From: Alphaproteobacteria bacterium | Lineage (GTDB): Bacteria > Pseudomonadota > Alphaproteobacteria > Ferrovibrionales > Ferrovibrionaceae | Direction: 5' to 3' | DNA: 64,000 nucleotides | Assembly (NCBI GenBank): GCA_947473805.1 | Contig: CANJGB010000011.1 | Coordinates: 1 to 64,000 of the forward strand | In this document: in pieces, positions 54,417 to 63,658 of the stretch | Numbering within the stretch: the first letter of the stretch is position 1 | How the letters are laid out: each line of letters opens with the position of its first letter | Notes under the pieces: model-generated | What the model saw: only the letters and a program-made list of their open reading frames with translations | What the model was told of the DNA's origin: nothing | Database searches by the model: none | Made by a program: the position numbers and the translations under genes

Positions 54417-57400
54417 ATGGTCCTCTCCGACGTCTCGATCAAGCGGCCGGTCTTCGCAACCGTCCTCTCCCTGATTGTCGTTATCTTCGGCCTGTTTGCG
54501 TTCCAGAAACTGTCGGTCCGCGAATATCCCAACATCGATCCGCCGATCATAACGGTCAGCACGACATACAAGGGCGCCGCCGCCGAGATCGTCGAATCCC
54601 AGATCACCCAGATCATCGAGGACGCCGTTTCCGGCATCGAAGGCATTCGCTCGATCTCCTCGTTCAGCCGCGAGGAAAACTCCCAGATCTCCATCGAATT
54701 CCTGCTGTCGCGGCCGGTGGAATCCGCCGCGAACGACGTGCGCGACAAAGTCAGCCGCGTGCTGGGCAAGTTGCCGGTCGAGGCCGACACGCCTGTCATC
54801 GCGAAGGCGGATTCGGATGCCCGGCCTATCATGTGGCTCGCACTCGGCTCCACCCACATGACATCGCTGGAATTGTCCGACTACGCGGCACGCAACCTGG
54901 TCGATCGCTTCTCCATCGTGCCCGGGGTGGCGCAGGTCACCATCGGCGGCGAACGCAAATATTCCATGCGCATTGAACTGGACCGCGCGGCGCTGGCCGC
55001 GCGCCGCCTGACGTCGCAGGAAGTCGAGGCGGCAATCCGCGCGCAGAACGTCGATATTCCCGCCGGGCGCATCGAGAGCCAGATGCGCGAGTTCTCGGTC
55101 AAGACCGACTCCTCCATGCTCACGCCCGAGCAGTTCCGCGGCCTGGTCGTTAAAGAGATATCAGGCTATCCCATCCGCCTCGGCGAAATCGCCAAGGTCT
55201 CACTAGCGCCCGAGAACGACCGCACCGACATGCTGATCGACGGCAGGCCCACGATTGGTCTCGCCATCTATCGCCAGTCGACGGCCAATGCGCTGGAGAT
55301 CAGCCGCGGTGCGCGAGAAGAACTTGCCCGCGTGCAGCAGAACCTGCCGCCAGGCATGACGCTGCGCCTTCGCTACGACAGTTCTGATTTCATCGACCAG
55401 TCGATCAACGAGGTCTACCACGCCACGGGCATCGCCCTGGCCCTGGTCATCGGCGTCATCTTCATTTTCCTGCGCAGCTGGCGTGCAACGCTGATTCCGG
55501 CCATCGCGATCCCGGTCTCGATCATCGGCTCGTTCATCGTTCTGGGCGCCTTTGGCTATTCCCTGAACGTCCTGACGCTGCTGGCCGTCGTGCTGGCCAT
55601 CGGGCTGGTGGTCGATGACGCGATCGTCGTCCTCGAAAACATCCACCGCCGCATCGAGGAGGGCGAGCCCCCGCTGGTCGCCGCATTGCGCGGCGCGCGG
55701 CAGATCGGCTTCGCGGTCATCGCCACCACACTGGTGCTGATCGCGGTGTTCGTGCCGATTTCGCTGCTGGACGGCAATACCGGCCGCCTGTTCCGCGAAT
55801 TTGGCATCGCCGTGGCGGCCGCCGTTCTGTTTTCGGGCAGCGTCGCTCTTACCCTGACGCCAATGCTGTGTTCCAAGCTGCTCAAGCCGGCAACGGAAGA
55901 AGGCCTGCTGCACAAGATTACCGAACCGGTCTTCGTCGGCATGACGAATGCCTATCGGTGGCTTCTGCGCGCTTCGTTGGCGGCGCCAGTCATCACGCTG
56001 GCGATATGGGCGGCCAGCCTGCTGGCAATCGCCGCGCTCTATGTCACCGTGCCGAAGGAGTTTGCACCGCTTGAAGATCGCGGCAACTTCTTCGTGCAGA
56101 TCATTGGGCCGGAAGGCTCCAGCCTCGACTACACCCGCCGTTACGCGGCCGAGGTCGAGAAGCGGATGCGGGCGGCCGACAAGGATGGCGCCATCGACGG
56201 CATCATGATGATCCTGGCCCCCGGTTTTAATCGCCCCGGCCCGGTGAACGAGGCCACGGTAACGGCCAGCATGAAGCACTGGAGCAAGCGCGACCTCAAG
56301 CAGCAGGACCTTGTTAAGAGTATCGCGCCGCAGTTGCTGGCGATTCCCGGTGTACAGGCGACCCCGATCAATCCGCCCAGCCTGGGCCAGCCGGCATTCC
56401 AGTTCCCGGTCCAGATTGCCATCGGCGGACCGACCTACCAGGTGATCGACGAGTGGGCCGACCGCGTGATCGCCAAGGCCCGCGAGAACCCGCAACTGCC
56501 GCGCGTCACCAAGAACTACCAGCCGACGCAGCCGCAGCTTCGTGTCGCGGTGGACCGGCCGAAGGCGGCCGACCTCGGCGTGTCGCTCGAAGCCGTGGGC
56601 CGCACGCTGGAGACCATGCTGGGCCAGCGCCTGGTCACCACGTTCCAGCGCGATGGCAACCAATACAATGTCATCGTCCGCGGTCGCAGCGAAGACCGCA
56701 CCTCTCCGAACGATCTGACCAACATCTTCGTGCGTTCGAACGCCGGCAAACTGGTGCCACTGTCGAACCTGGTAACCGTGCGTGAGACATCGGGCGCCAA
56801 GGACCTGCAGCGCGTCGACCGCATGCGCACCATCACGGTCTCGGCAACGCTGGCACCTGGCTACACCTTGGCGCAGGCGCTGGACTACGTCGATGGGGTC
56901 ATTGCCGCCGAACTGCCGCCGGAGGCGCGTATCACCTATCGCGGCCAAAGCCGCGAGTTCAAGGAATCGTCCACCGCCCTGCTGTTCACCCTGGTTCTGG
57001 CGATTGTCGTCGTGTTCCTTACGCTCGCCGCCCAGTTCGAGAGCTGGATTCACCCGATTATCATCATCGCCACCGTCCCGCTCGCCATCGCCGGTGCGCT
57101 TGCATCGCTCGCGCTGTCCGGCGCGACGCTCAACGTCTTCAGCCAGATCGGCATTGTCATGCTGGTCGGACTGGTGGCGAAGAACGCGATTCTTATTGTG
57201 GAGTTTGCCAACCAGCTGCGCGACAGCGGGCAGAAAATTTTCGAGGCGGTCCTTGAGGCCTCGGTCGCGCGCCTGCGCCCCATCCTGATGACGTCGATCG
57301 CAACTATCTTCGGCGCGGTGCCATTGGCCTGGGCGACCGGCGCCGGCGCCGAGAGCCGCCAGGCGCTGGGCATTGTCGTTATTGGCGGCATGACCATCGC

Positions 57401-57560
57401 CACTTTGCTGGGCCTGTTCATCGTGCCGGTTCTCTACAGCCTGCTGGCGGGCTTTACCCGGCCGGCGGGCTCGATTGCCCGCAAGCTTTCGGAGCTTCAG
57501 GACGCCCATCCGCAGGGCCATGAAGCAGGCCACGCTCCCCATGGCGCAGCTGCCGAATAG
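54417..57560 (+). CDS. RND multidrug efflux pump (HAE1 type)
   Basis: The 1047-residue inner membrane protein has the expected two repeats of six membrane segments with two large periplasmic loops. MVLSDVSIKRPVFATVLSLI is the family N-terminus. The proton-relay pair Asp400-Asp401 lies in VLAIGLVVDDAIVVLEN (AcrB Asp407-Asp408). GASAGAESRQALGIVV-type TM ending and PVLYSLLAGF occur at the end, and the last 30 residues include a His-rich tail (HPQGHEAGHAPHGAAAE). It exports amphipathic compounds with the adaptor upstream. Confidence 0.95.
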   Translation: MVLSDVSIKRPVFATVLSLIVVIFGLFAFQKLSVREYPNIDPPIITVSTTYKGAAAEIVESQITQIIEDAVSGIEGIRSISSFSREENSQISIEFLLSRPVESAANDVRDKVSRVLGKLPVEADTPVIAKADSDARPIMWLALGSTHMTSLELSDYAARNLVDRFSIVPGVAQVTIGGERKYSMRIELDRAALAARRLTSQEVEAAIRAQNVDIPAGRIESQMREFSVKTDSSMLTPEQFRGLVVKEISGYPIRLGEIAKVSLAPENDRTDMLIDGRPTIGLAIYRQSTANALEISRGAREELARVQQNLPPGMTLRLRYDSSDFIDQSINEVYHATGIALALVIGVIFIFLRSWRATLIPAIAIPVSIIGSFIVLGAFGYSLNVLTLLAVVLAIGLVVDDAIVVLENIHRRIEEGEPPLVAALRGARQIGFAVIATTLVLIAVFVPISLLDGNTGRLFREFGIAVAAAVLFSGSVALTLTPMLCSKLLKPATEEGLLHKITEPVFVGMTNAYRWLLRASLAAPVITLAIWAASLLAIAALYVTVPKEFAPLEDRGNFFVQIIGPEGSSLDYTRRYAAEVEKRMRAADKDGAIDGIMMILAPGFNRPGPVNEATVTASMKHWSKRDLKQQDLVKSIAPQLLAIPGVQATPINPPSLGQPAFQFPVQIAIGGPTYQVIDEWADRVIAKARENPQLPRVTKNYQPTQPQLRVAVDRPKAADLGVSLEAVGRTLETMLGQRLVTTFQRDGNQYNVIVRGRSEDRTSPNDLTNIFVRSNAGKLVPLSNLVTVRETSGAKDLQRVDRMRTITVSATLAPGYTLAQALDYVDGVIAAELPPEARITYRGQSREFKESSTALLFTLVLAIVVVFLTLAAQFESWIHPIIIIATVPLAIAGALASLALSGATLNVFSQIGIVMLVGLVAKNAILIVEFANQLRDSGQKIFEAVLEASVARLRPILMTSIATIFGAVPLAWATGAGAESRQALGIVVIGGMTIATLLGLFIVPVLYSLLAGFTRPAGSIARKLSELQDAHPQGHEAGHAPHGAAAE

Positions 57561-57610
57561 GTCGCCGGTGTTTACTTTCCCTTAAGTACAATCCGACAGA
57601 CTGGGCAGGA

Positions 57611-57637
57611 GCGGCCGGTCGAATGGCCGGGACTTTT
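57611..57637 (+). terminator. Weak terminator after the RND pump gene
   Basis: CGGCC (57612-57616), an 8-base loop and GGCCG (57625-57629) are followed by GGACTTTTCT. The stem is only five pairs. It would separate the pump operon from the receiver gene. Confidence 0.35.
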
Positions 57638-57660
57638 CTAGCAACCACAACGGCGTTTCC

Positions 57661-58272
57661 ATGGCCAGGACTTACGACTTCAGCCAGTTGAATGTGCTTG
57701 TCGTCGATGACAACAAGCACATGCGCATGCTGGTCGCGGCGATGCTGCAGGAGTTCGGCGTCAAGCACATCTATACCGCCGAGGATGGCAGCGAGGCGCT
57801 GGCATTCCTGCGCAGCGGCCCGATGGATCTCGTGATTACCGATTACATGATGGCGCCAATGGATGGCATCGAGCTGACCAAGCACCTGCGCAACCAGGCC
57901 TACAGTCCGAACCCGTATATCCCCGTGATCATGATGACCGGACATACGGAAAAGCAGCGGGTGCTGGCCGCACGCGACGCGGGTGTTACCGAGTTTCTGG
58001 CCAAACCGATCTCGGTTCAGTCGCTGCTGCTGCGCCTCGTGAACTGCATCGAACGTCCGCGCCCATACGTAAAGACCAAGACCTTCTTTGGTCCTTGCCG
58101 GCGTCGAATTAAACTGGAGGAGTTTGCCGTTATCGATCGTCGTGGCAAGTCGCCGGACGAAATCGCCGCCGCCGAGTTTACCGGCAAGCAACCGCAATCT
58201 CTCGAGAGCATCGGGTCCATGGTCGATAAACTGGGAGCCGACGGGCCGAAGCGTGAGGTGGCCGCGACATGA
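57661..58272 (+). CDS. Single-domain response regulator with conserved C-terminal tail
   Basis: The 203-residue product has a CheY-like receiver (about residues 9-128): the acidic pair Asp16-Asp17 (LVVDDN), phospho-Asp61 (ITDYMM), Thr93 (MMTGHT) and Lys115 (AKPIS). A tail of about 75 residues follows, with RPRPYVKTKTFFGPCRRR immediately after the receiver. The same motif recurs in the second receiver at 58783-59337. The tail has no DNA-binding fold that I recognise. The stop overlaps the Hpt gene by four bases (ATGA), so both are coupled. No histidine kinase lies close by. Confidence 0.9.
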   Translation: MARTYDFSQLNVLVVDDNKHMRMLVAAMLQEFGVKHIYTAEDGSEALAFLRSGPMDLVITDYMMAPMDGIELTKHLRNQAYSPNPYIPVIMMTGHTEKQRVLAARDAGVTEFLAKPISVQSLLLRLVNCIERPRPYVKTKTFFGPCRRRIKLEEFAVIDRRGKSPDEIAAAEFTGKQPQSLESIGSMVDKLGADGPKREVAAT

Positions 58273-58778
58273 CCGTAATCGATGAAGCCAAGGTGGAGGC
58301 GCTGCCCCCACCACCCGATGTGCGGTATTTCAGCCCGCCCAATCTTCTGAAGATGAAGGTCGGCGATGGCCGGATCGATGCGGATTCCATCGCCAAGGCG
58401 GAAAATGCGGTGCTACAGCTCAAGGACGATTTTCTTGAGTGGGTCCGCGCCGATCTTGAGCGCATGGAAGCTGCCCTTGGCCGCGCGAGAATGGATGGCG
58501 CCCAGCGCAAGGAGCATATCGAGACGCTATTCGCCGTGTGCCACGACATGAAGGGCCAGGGCGGAACTTTCGGCTACCCGCTGATCTCGCGCATAGGCCA
58601 CTCGCTGTGCACGATGCTGGAGCGGGACGGCAAAGAGTCCAACCTCAAGATCGCCAGTGCGCATGTCGAGGCGATACGCGGGATCATCTTGCGCAACGTC
58701 ACCGGAGATGGCGGCGCAATCGGCCAGTTGATTGCCGAAGGCCTGGAAGCAGCAGCCTTTCCGCCGCCGTCAAACTGA
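58269..58778 (+). CDS. Histidine-phosphotransfer (Hpt) protein
   Basis: The 169-residue protein has the Hpt motif with His92 and Lys95 in FAVCHDMKGQGGTFGYPLI, followed by SRIGHSLCTMLERDGK, a long helix. The N-terminal 70 residues are low-complexity and include PPPPDV and AENAVLQLKDDFLEWV. It would pass phosphate between receivers in a multi-step relay. It is translationally coupled to the preceding receiver and convergent with a second receiver gene four bases away. Confidence 0.85.
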   Translation: MTVIDEAKVEALPPPPDVRYFSPPNLLKMKVGDGRIDADSIAKAENAVLQLKDDFLEWVRADLERMEAALGRARMDGAQRKEHIETLFAVCHDMKGQGGTFGYPLISRIGHSLCTMLERDGKESNLKIASAHVEAIRGIILRNVTGDGGAIGQLIAEGLEAAAFPPPSN

Positions 58779-58782
58779 CCAG

Positions 58783-59337
58783 CTAGAGCTCGACCATATC
58801 GCCGGATGGCGGAGCATCCGCCCGGCGACGCAAAGCGCCGGCCCATTTGGGATCGCGGCGACGACGGCGATCCGGTCCGAAATAAGCGGGTGCCCGCAGG
58901 AAACGCCGGGGCCGCTCACACACATCGACCAACCGGGCACAGATCCCGCGCACCGTCACCGGCTTGGCGAGAAACTCCGTCACGCCCGCATCCCGCGCCA
59001 TGGTCACCCGGTCCGCCGAGGAATGTGCGGTGACCATGATGATGGGCAAAAAGGCGTGCGGACCGGTTGGGTCGCTACGAATTTGCCGCACCAGATCCAA
59101 CCCCGACATGGGCTTCATCTCCCAGTCGCACATCAGGATGTCCGGCTTCAATTGAGGCAGCAGATCAAGCGCCTCCTGGCCTTCTGACGCTAGCGATATG
59201 CGGCCAACGCCAATAGACGCCAATATGTTGTGGAACAGCCGCCTTGCGCCAGCCAGGGGCCGACGGGCAGCGCAACGAAGCCGGGTCTTTGTGTCGCATG
59301 GATGACATTCCCTCCGTTGCCAGGAGCGGCCGGTCAA
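58783..59337 (-). pseudogene. Degenerate receiver-domain protein, probable frameshift at the 5' end
   Basis: A receiver fold is read from RRLFHNILASIGVGRISLAS to AKPVTVRGICARLVDVCERP, with phospho-Asp in ILMCDWEMKPMSGLDL, HSSADRVTMARDAG and Lys in AKPVT intact. The acidic pair of the first strand is missing: LRCAARRPLAGARRLF replaces the usual xxVVDD. In-frame initiation is only a TTG at 59337, without a ribosome site. An ATG at 59308 with GGAGGG just upstream is in the neighbouring frame, and removing one base (for example in the GGGG run 59256-59259) would join it to the receiver. The C-terminal RPRRFLRAPAYFGPDRRR tail matches the other receiver. Confidence 0.65.
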
Positions 59338-59351
59338 GGTACCGCGGTACC
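59338..59351. promoter_or_regulatory. 14-bp palindrome between the receiver gene and hemA
   Basis: GGTACCGCGGTACC is a perfect 14-bp palindrome, flanked by CAA and CTTG that extend it with one extra base. It lies 101 bases upstream of the hemA ATG and 30 bases before the alternative receiver ATG. It is a candidate operator for either divergent gene. Confidence 0.45.
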
Positions 59352-59452
59352 CTTGGCCGCCCCGATTTGCTATCGTACCATGAGACAGGTTGGGGAGCTT
59401 CCGCCATGCGCCAGTAGCGGCGCGGGCGGCACTGAAAGGTGAGCTGGGTCCG

Positions 59453-60667
59453 ATGGATTACGAGAAGGTTTTTGCCGACGCGGTCGCTCGCCTGAAGGCG
59501 GAGAAACGCTACCGGGTTTTCACCAGCCTCGCGCGCATGGCCGGTGAATTTCCCCGCGCCGTGAACCATTCGGATCCGCTGCGGCGCGAAATTACCGTCT
59601 GGTGCTCGAACGACTATCTCGGCATGGGCCAGAACCCGAAGGTCCTCGACGCAATGACCGACGCAATCCGTGCGTATGGCGCCGGCGCCGGTGGCACCCG
59701 CAACATCTCTGGCACGCATCAGGCGATGGTTGCGCTTGAGCATGAACTGGCAGACCTGCACCGTACCGAGGCGGCGCTGGTTTTCACGTCGGGCTACGTC
59801 GCCAACCAGACGGCAATCGCCACATTGGCCAAGCTGATGCCGGGATGCATCCTGTTTTCCGACGCGATGAACCACAATTCGATGATCGAGGGCGTACGCC
59901 ACTCGGGCGCGGAGAAGCACATTTTCCGGCACAACGATGCCGCCCATCTCGAAGAACTGCTGAAGGCCGCCCCTGCGGGTCGCCCCAAGATGATCCTCTT
60001 CGAATCGGTGTATTCGATGGACGGCGACATTGCGCCCATTCGCGCCTTCTGCGATTTGGCCGACAAGTACGGCGCCATGACCTACCTGGATGAAGTCCAT
60101 GCGGTGGGGATGTATGGCGAGCGTGGCGCGGGCGTCGCGGAGCGCGATGGCGTCATGGACCGAATCACCGTGGTCCAGGGCACCCTGGGCAAGGCATTTG
60201 GTGTGATTGGCGGTTATATCGCGGGGTCTGCGGCGATGGTGGATGCGGTCCGCAGCCACGCGCCCGGTTTCATCTTCACGACCACCCTGCCGCCCGTGAT
60301 TGCTGCCGGCGCCGCCGCCAGCATCCGGCACCTGAAGTCCAGCACGGTGGAGCGTTCCGCGCAGCAGGCGAACGCAGCCCGGCTGAAGGCGATGCTGATT
60401 GACGCCGGCCTGCCGGTCCTGCCCAGCGTGAGCCACATCGTTCCGTTGATGGTGGGCGATGCCGCCCTGTGCAAGCGGGCCAGCGATATGCTGCTGGATG
60501 ACCACGCGATCTATATCCAGCCGATCAACTATCCGACCGTGGCGCGCGGCACCGAGCGCCTGCGCATTACCCCCGGTCCCCTGCACACCGAGGAAATGAT
60601 GGCCGAGCTGGTCATCGCCCTGGAGAATGTCTGGGATCGCCTCGGACTGCGCCGCCGCGCCGCCTGA
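59453..60667 (+). CDS. hemA: 5-aminolevulinate synthase
   Basis: HemA condenses glycine with succinyl-CoA in the C4 pathway of tetrapyrrole synthesis, and its presence supports an alphaproteobacterial origin. ATG 59453 ([20 protein letters not shown]) gives 404 residues. The PLP lysine is Lys247 in [16 protein letters not shown], and [39 protein letters not shown] and [19 protein letters not shown] are further hallmarks. Downstream is a bidirectional terminator shared with the TorF-type gene. Confidence 0.97.
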   Translation: MDYEKVFADAVARLKAEKRYRVFTSLARMAGEFPRAVNHSDPLRREITVWCSNDYLGMGQNPKVLDAMTDAIRAYGAGAGGTRNISGTHQAMVALEHELADLHRTEAALVFTSGYVANQTAIATLAKLMPGCILFSDAMNHNSMIEGVRHSGAEKHIFRHNDAAHLEELLKAAPAGRPKMILFESVYSMDGDIAPIRAFCDLADKYGAMTYLDEVHAVGMYGERGAGVAERDGVMDRITVVQGTLGKAFGVIGGYIAGSAAMVDAVRSHAPGFIFTTTLPPVIAAGAAASIRHLKSSTVERSAQQANAARLKAMLIDAGLPVLPSVSHIVPLMVGDAALCKRASDMLLDDHAIYIQPINYPTVARGTERLRITPGPLHTEEMMAELVIALENVWDRLGLRRRAA

Positions 60668-60719
60668 AAAAAGTCCCGAGGCCCTCGGCAGCTTTCAAGC
60701 CAACAATCCTGCCAAAAAA

Positions 60720-60755
60720 GAAACGGCGCCCCACCGGAGCGCCGTTTCCGTTTTT
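60720..60755. terminator. Bidirectional terminator between hemA and the TorF-type gene
   Basis: GAAACGGCGC (60720-60729) pairs with GCGCCGTTTC (60739-60748), followed by CG and TTTTT (60751-60755). On the minus strand a T-rich run also follows, so both convergent genes are served. Confidence 0.85.
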
Positions 60756-60767
60756 ATGCGGACTGGA

Positions 60768-61541
60768 TCAGAACGTCTTGCTGACCGTGAAGACCGCGCG
60801 GTCTTCGCAGGTCGACAGGCCGCCGAAGCACTCGGCCTTGCTCAGGTCGGTGCCGATGTACTGCAGCGAGACGCCGAGCGTGTACACCGTGGCCGACACA
60901 CCCAGGGTCCAGGTGTTGTAGTCCGGCGTGCCCCAACGGGCGTTGTTCTTGATGTCCTGGTGATTGTACTCGCCCATCAGCGCGACGCTGTACGGGGTGA
61001 GCATGTCGACCGGCACCGGAACGGTGACGCCGCCCGTGTAGTACTCGGCATGGCCCGTATTGCCAGCGCGGTTGCCCTGGAAGTCAGGCGAGTAGCGGAA
61101 GCCAACGTACGGGACCGCGAAGCCGAAGTCATAGCTCAGCTTGATGCCCGGCTCGACGAAGTCGAGGTTGTTGCCGCTGTTGGTGCCCGGATAGTAGTAG
61201 TAAATCACGTTCAGGTCGTAGCCGACCTTGTCGAGCACGGTGCCGCGAACGCCGGCGGTGAAGTCGGTCTCGAGGTTGCCACCGAAATTGATGCTCGAAC
61301 CCCAGACGCTGCCGTACAGGGTCGCAAAATCCGTCACCGGGATCGAGTATTCGATCGAACCCTGGACCGCCGGATCGTTGCCGGTCTGCGAGATGCCGCG
61401 ATACTTGTAATCGGTGGTGAAGCCGACCGAACCGGCAAAATTGCCGCCGAACGGACCGCTCGGGTCAGCCGCCTGGGCCGACACGGTGCCGAGGCCGGCG
61501 CAAATCGCGGCCGCCGAAACCAAGGTACGAAGCTTAAGCAT
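60768..61541 (-). CDS. TorF-family putative porin
   Basis: ATG 61541 gives 257 residues with a signal peptide (about residues 1-25, ending VSAQAA). The mature part is beta-rich, with many aromatic-alternating strands such as GSVGFTTDYKYRGISQTGND, the TorF signature. FEYSIPVTDFATLYGSVWGS-like strands, and the terminal AVFTVSKTF ending in Phe, suit outer membrane insertion. The pore ligand is unknown. It has an AAGGAG ribosome site and an AT-rich upstream region. Confidence 0.9.
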   Translation of the reverse strand: MLKLRTLVSAAAICAGLGTVSAQAADPSGPFGGNFAGSVGFTTDYKYRGISQTGNDPAVQGSIEYSIPVTDFATLYGSVWGSSINFGGNLETDFTAGVRGTVLDKVGYDLNVIYYYYPGTNSGNNLDFVEPGIKLSYDFGFAVPYVGFRYSPDFQGNRAGNTGHAEYYTGGVTVPVPVDMLTPYSVALMGEYNHQDIKNNARWGTPDYNTWTLGVSATVYTLGVSLQYIGTDLSKAECFGGLSTCEDRAVFTVSKTF

Positions 61542-61877
61542 ATGAAATCTCCTTGAAGGACCCTGTGACTTGCCGATTGCAACGGCCCCAGAGCACTGAC
61601 TGGAAAGTATTCTCCCCAGCCTCGCGGAGCTAACGATATCGCAATTGCGAGATGGGAGAGGTCGGTCCGACACAGATAAAATCTTTAACAATCAAATAGA
61701 TAGGCAAAATAGCACAGCTGTTTGCCACCAATTTATACAGTCATCTTGCCCATATTTAAGGCGAACACCGCAATCTCTGATACGGTTTTGATCAATGGCG
61801 ACAGAAGAGCTGATGCAGGCTTGCAACACTCGTGGACAAAAAGTCCAAACCATTACACCGACGAACAAACTCGCCGT
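61542..61877. promoter_or_regulatory. 336-base promoter region of the TorF-type gene
   Basis: This gap includes the minus-strand leader with AAGGAGA ten bases before the ATG, a 12-bp palindrome TCGCAATTGCGA at 61639-61650, and an AT-rich block (61675-61750) that may contain the promoter. No coding sequence is seen. The palindrome could be an operator. Confidence 0.45.
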
Positions 61878-63566
61878 TCAAGTTCGCTTCCGCGCCTCGA
61901 ATTTCTTCCGCTCCTCGGCGACCAATTCCTTCTTGGAGAGCTTGCCGATCATCGTTTTGGGCAATTCGGCGCGGAATTCGATCTCGCTGGGCATTTCGTG
62001 CTTTCCGAGTCGCTCGCGCAGAAACGTGGTCAAGTCGGCACTGCTCAGCGCCTGCCCGTCTTTTAGGCGGACAAAAGCCTTGGGCGTTTCGCCGCGATAT
62101 TCGTCCGGGATACCGATCACGGTAACTTCCGCCACGGCGGGGTGCTGGTGGATCGCCTCTTCGACATGGCGGGGGAAGACATTGAACCCGCTGACCAGGA
62201 TGAGGTCCTTCATGCGGTCGATGATGAACGTATAGCCGTCCTCGTCCATGTAGCCGACGTCGCCGGTGCGCAGGCGTCCGTTGAGCAACACTTCATCTGT
62301 CGCGGCTGCCCGGCCCCAGTAACCCCGCATCACCTGCGGACCCATGACGCAGATCTCTCCGGCTTCGCCGCGCGGCATGAGGCGCTCGGGATTTTCCCGA
62401 TCGACAATGATGATCTCGGTGCCCGGCACCGGCAGGCCGATGGACCCCGCCTTGTTCAAGCCGTAGAGCGGATTGGCGCAAACCACGGGCGATGCCTCGG
62501 TCAGGCCATAGCCCTCGATAACCTTGCAGCCGGTCAGGGATTCGAATTTCTGCTTCACCTCGACCGGCAGCGGCGCGCCGCCGGAAATACATCCCTTGAG
62601 CGACGACAGGTCGTAAGACTTGATGTCCGGATAATTGTTCATCGCGGTGAACATGGTTGGCACGCCCGGCATCAACGTCGGCTTCTTGGTCGCAATGTCC
62701 TTCAACACCGGCACAAGTTCAAAGCGCGGATGCATGATGATCTCGCCGCCAATGCGAACCGAGAAGTTCATGACCGCCGTCATTGCAAAAACGTGGAAGA
62801 ACGGCAGCACACCCATCATTCGTTCGGCGCCGGGCTTCAGCCCGCCAAACCACAACGCGCTCTGCACGGTGTTCGCGTAAAGATTGGCGTGGCTCAGCAT
62901 CGCGCCCTTGGCAACACCTGTCGTTCCGCCGGTATATTGCAGCACCGCGATGTCCTGCTTGGCGTCGACCTCGACGGCATTGAACTTGCCGTCATTGTCC
63001 AGAACATCGCTGAACTTCGTATGATCGGCGCCCCAGCTTACAGGCGCGACATCCTTTCTGCGGACCAGCGGGAACAGAAAGTTCTTCGGAAACGGCAGGA
63101 CCTCCGACATGGTCCCCACAATCAGGTGGCGCAGGGTCGAGGTGCCAAGCAAGGGGCGAATCTTCGGATACAGCGCCCTCAGATTCAGCGTGACCATAAA
63201 CTCGGTCTTGCTGTCCTCGATCTGCTGGCGAAGCTCCGGTTCCGAATAGAGCGGGCTGTAATTGACGATCGTGCCGCCGGCCTTCAGCACGCCGTAGTAA
63301 GCCACCATGAACTGTGGGCAATTCGCGAGGAACAGTCCAACCCTGACGCCTTTGCCGACACCAAGCTTCTGAAACCCGGCGGCAGCCCGATCGACCATGC
63401 GTTTGAGCTCCGCATAGGCGTAGGTCCGGCCAAGGAAGTCGATCGCGGGATTGTTCGGATAGGCAGCCGCGGCATCGTCGAGCAGCGTATATAACGGCCG
63501 CTCGGGAATCTCGGCATGCCAGTCGATGCCATCGGGATACTTCGCCAGCCAGGGGCGCTCGGTCAT
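61878..63566 (-). CDS. Long-chain-fatty-acid-CoA ligase (FadD type)
   Basis: ATG 63566 (MTERPWLAKYPDGIDWHAEI) gives 562 residues. The AMP-binding motif is YTGGTTGVAKGAMLSHANLY, with GYGLTEASPVVCANP (A5-type) and RTGDVGYMDEDGYTFIIDRM then KDLILVSGFNVFPRHVEEA (A7-A8). Lys in KTMIGKLSKKELV near the end is the catalytic lysine. It activates fatty acids for beta-oxidation. A partial enoyl-CoA hydratase gene lies upstream on the same strand with 92 bases between. Confidence 0.95.
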   Translation of the reverse strand: MTERPWLAKYPDGIDWHAEIPERPLYTLLDDAAAAYPNNPAIDFLGRTYAYAELKRMVDRAAAGFQKLGVGKGVRVGLFLANCPQFMVAYYGVLKAGGTIVNYSPLYSEPELRQQIEDSKTEFMVTLNLRALYPKIRPLLGTSTLRHLIVGTMSEVLPFPKNFLFPLVRRKDVAPVSWGADHTKFSDVLDNDGKFNAVEVDAKQDIAVLQYTGGTTGVAKGAMLSHANLYANTVQSALWFGGLKPGAERMMGVLPFFHVFAMTAVMNFSVRIGGEIIMHPRFELVPVLKDIATKKPTLMPGVPTMFTAMNNYPDIKSYDLSSLKGCISGGAPLPVEVKQKFESLTGCKVIEGYGLTEASPVVCANPLYGLNKAGSIGLPVPGTEIIIVDRENPERLMPRGEAGEICVMGPQVMRGYWGRAAATDEVLLNGRLRTGDVGYMDEDGYTFIIDRMKDLILVSGFNVFPRHVEEAIHQHPAVAEVTVIGIPDEYRGETPKAFVRLKDGQALSSADLTTFLRERLGKHEMPSEIEFRAELPKTMIGKLSKKELVAEERKKFEARKRT

Positions 63567-63658
63567 TTTTCCTCCCACGGGCTCCGGTGGCCCCTGCCCC
63601 CAGTGTACCCGCGCCCGGCGCCGAACGGAATGCTCTACCGCCCGGCCCGTCCGGTGCC

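Noticed and set aside
55203-57542. 779-codon minus-strand frame opposite the RND pump
   Set aside because: It is antisense to a clear family member, and such frames are common in GC-rich coding DNA. No domain is recognised.
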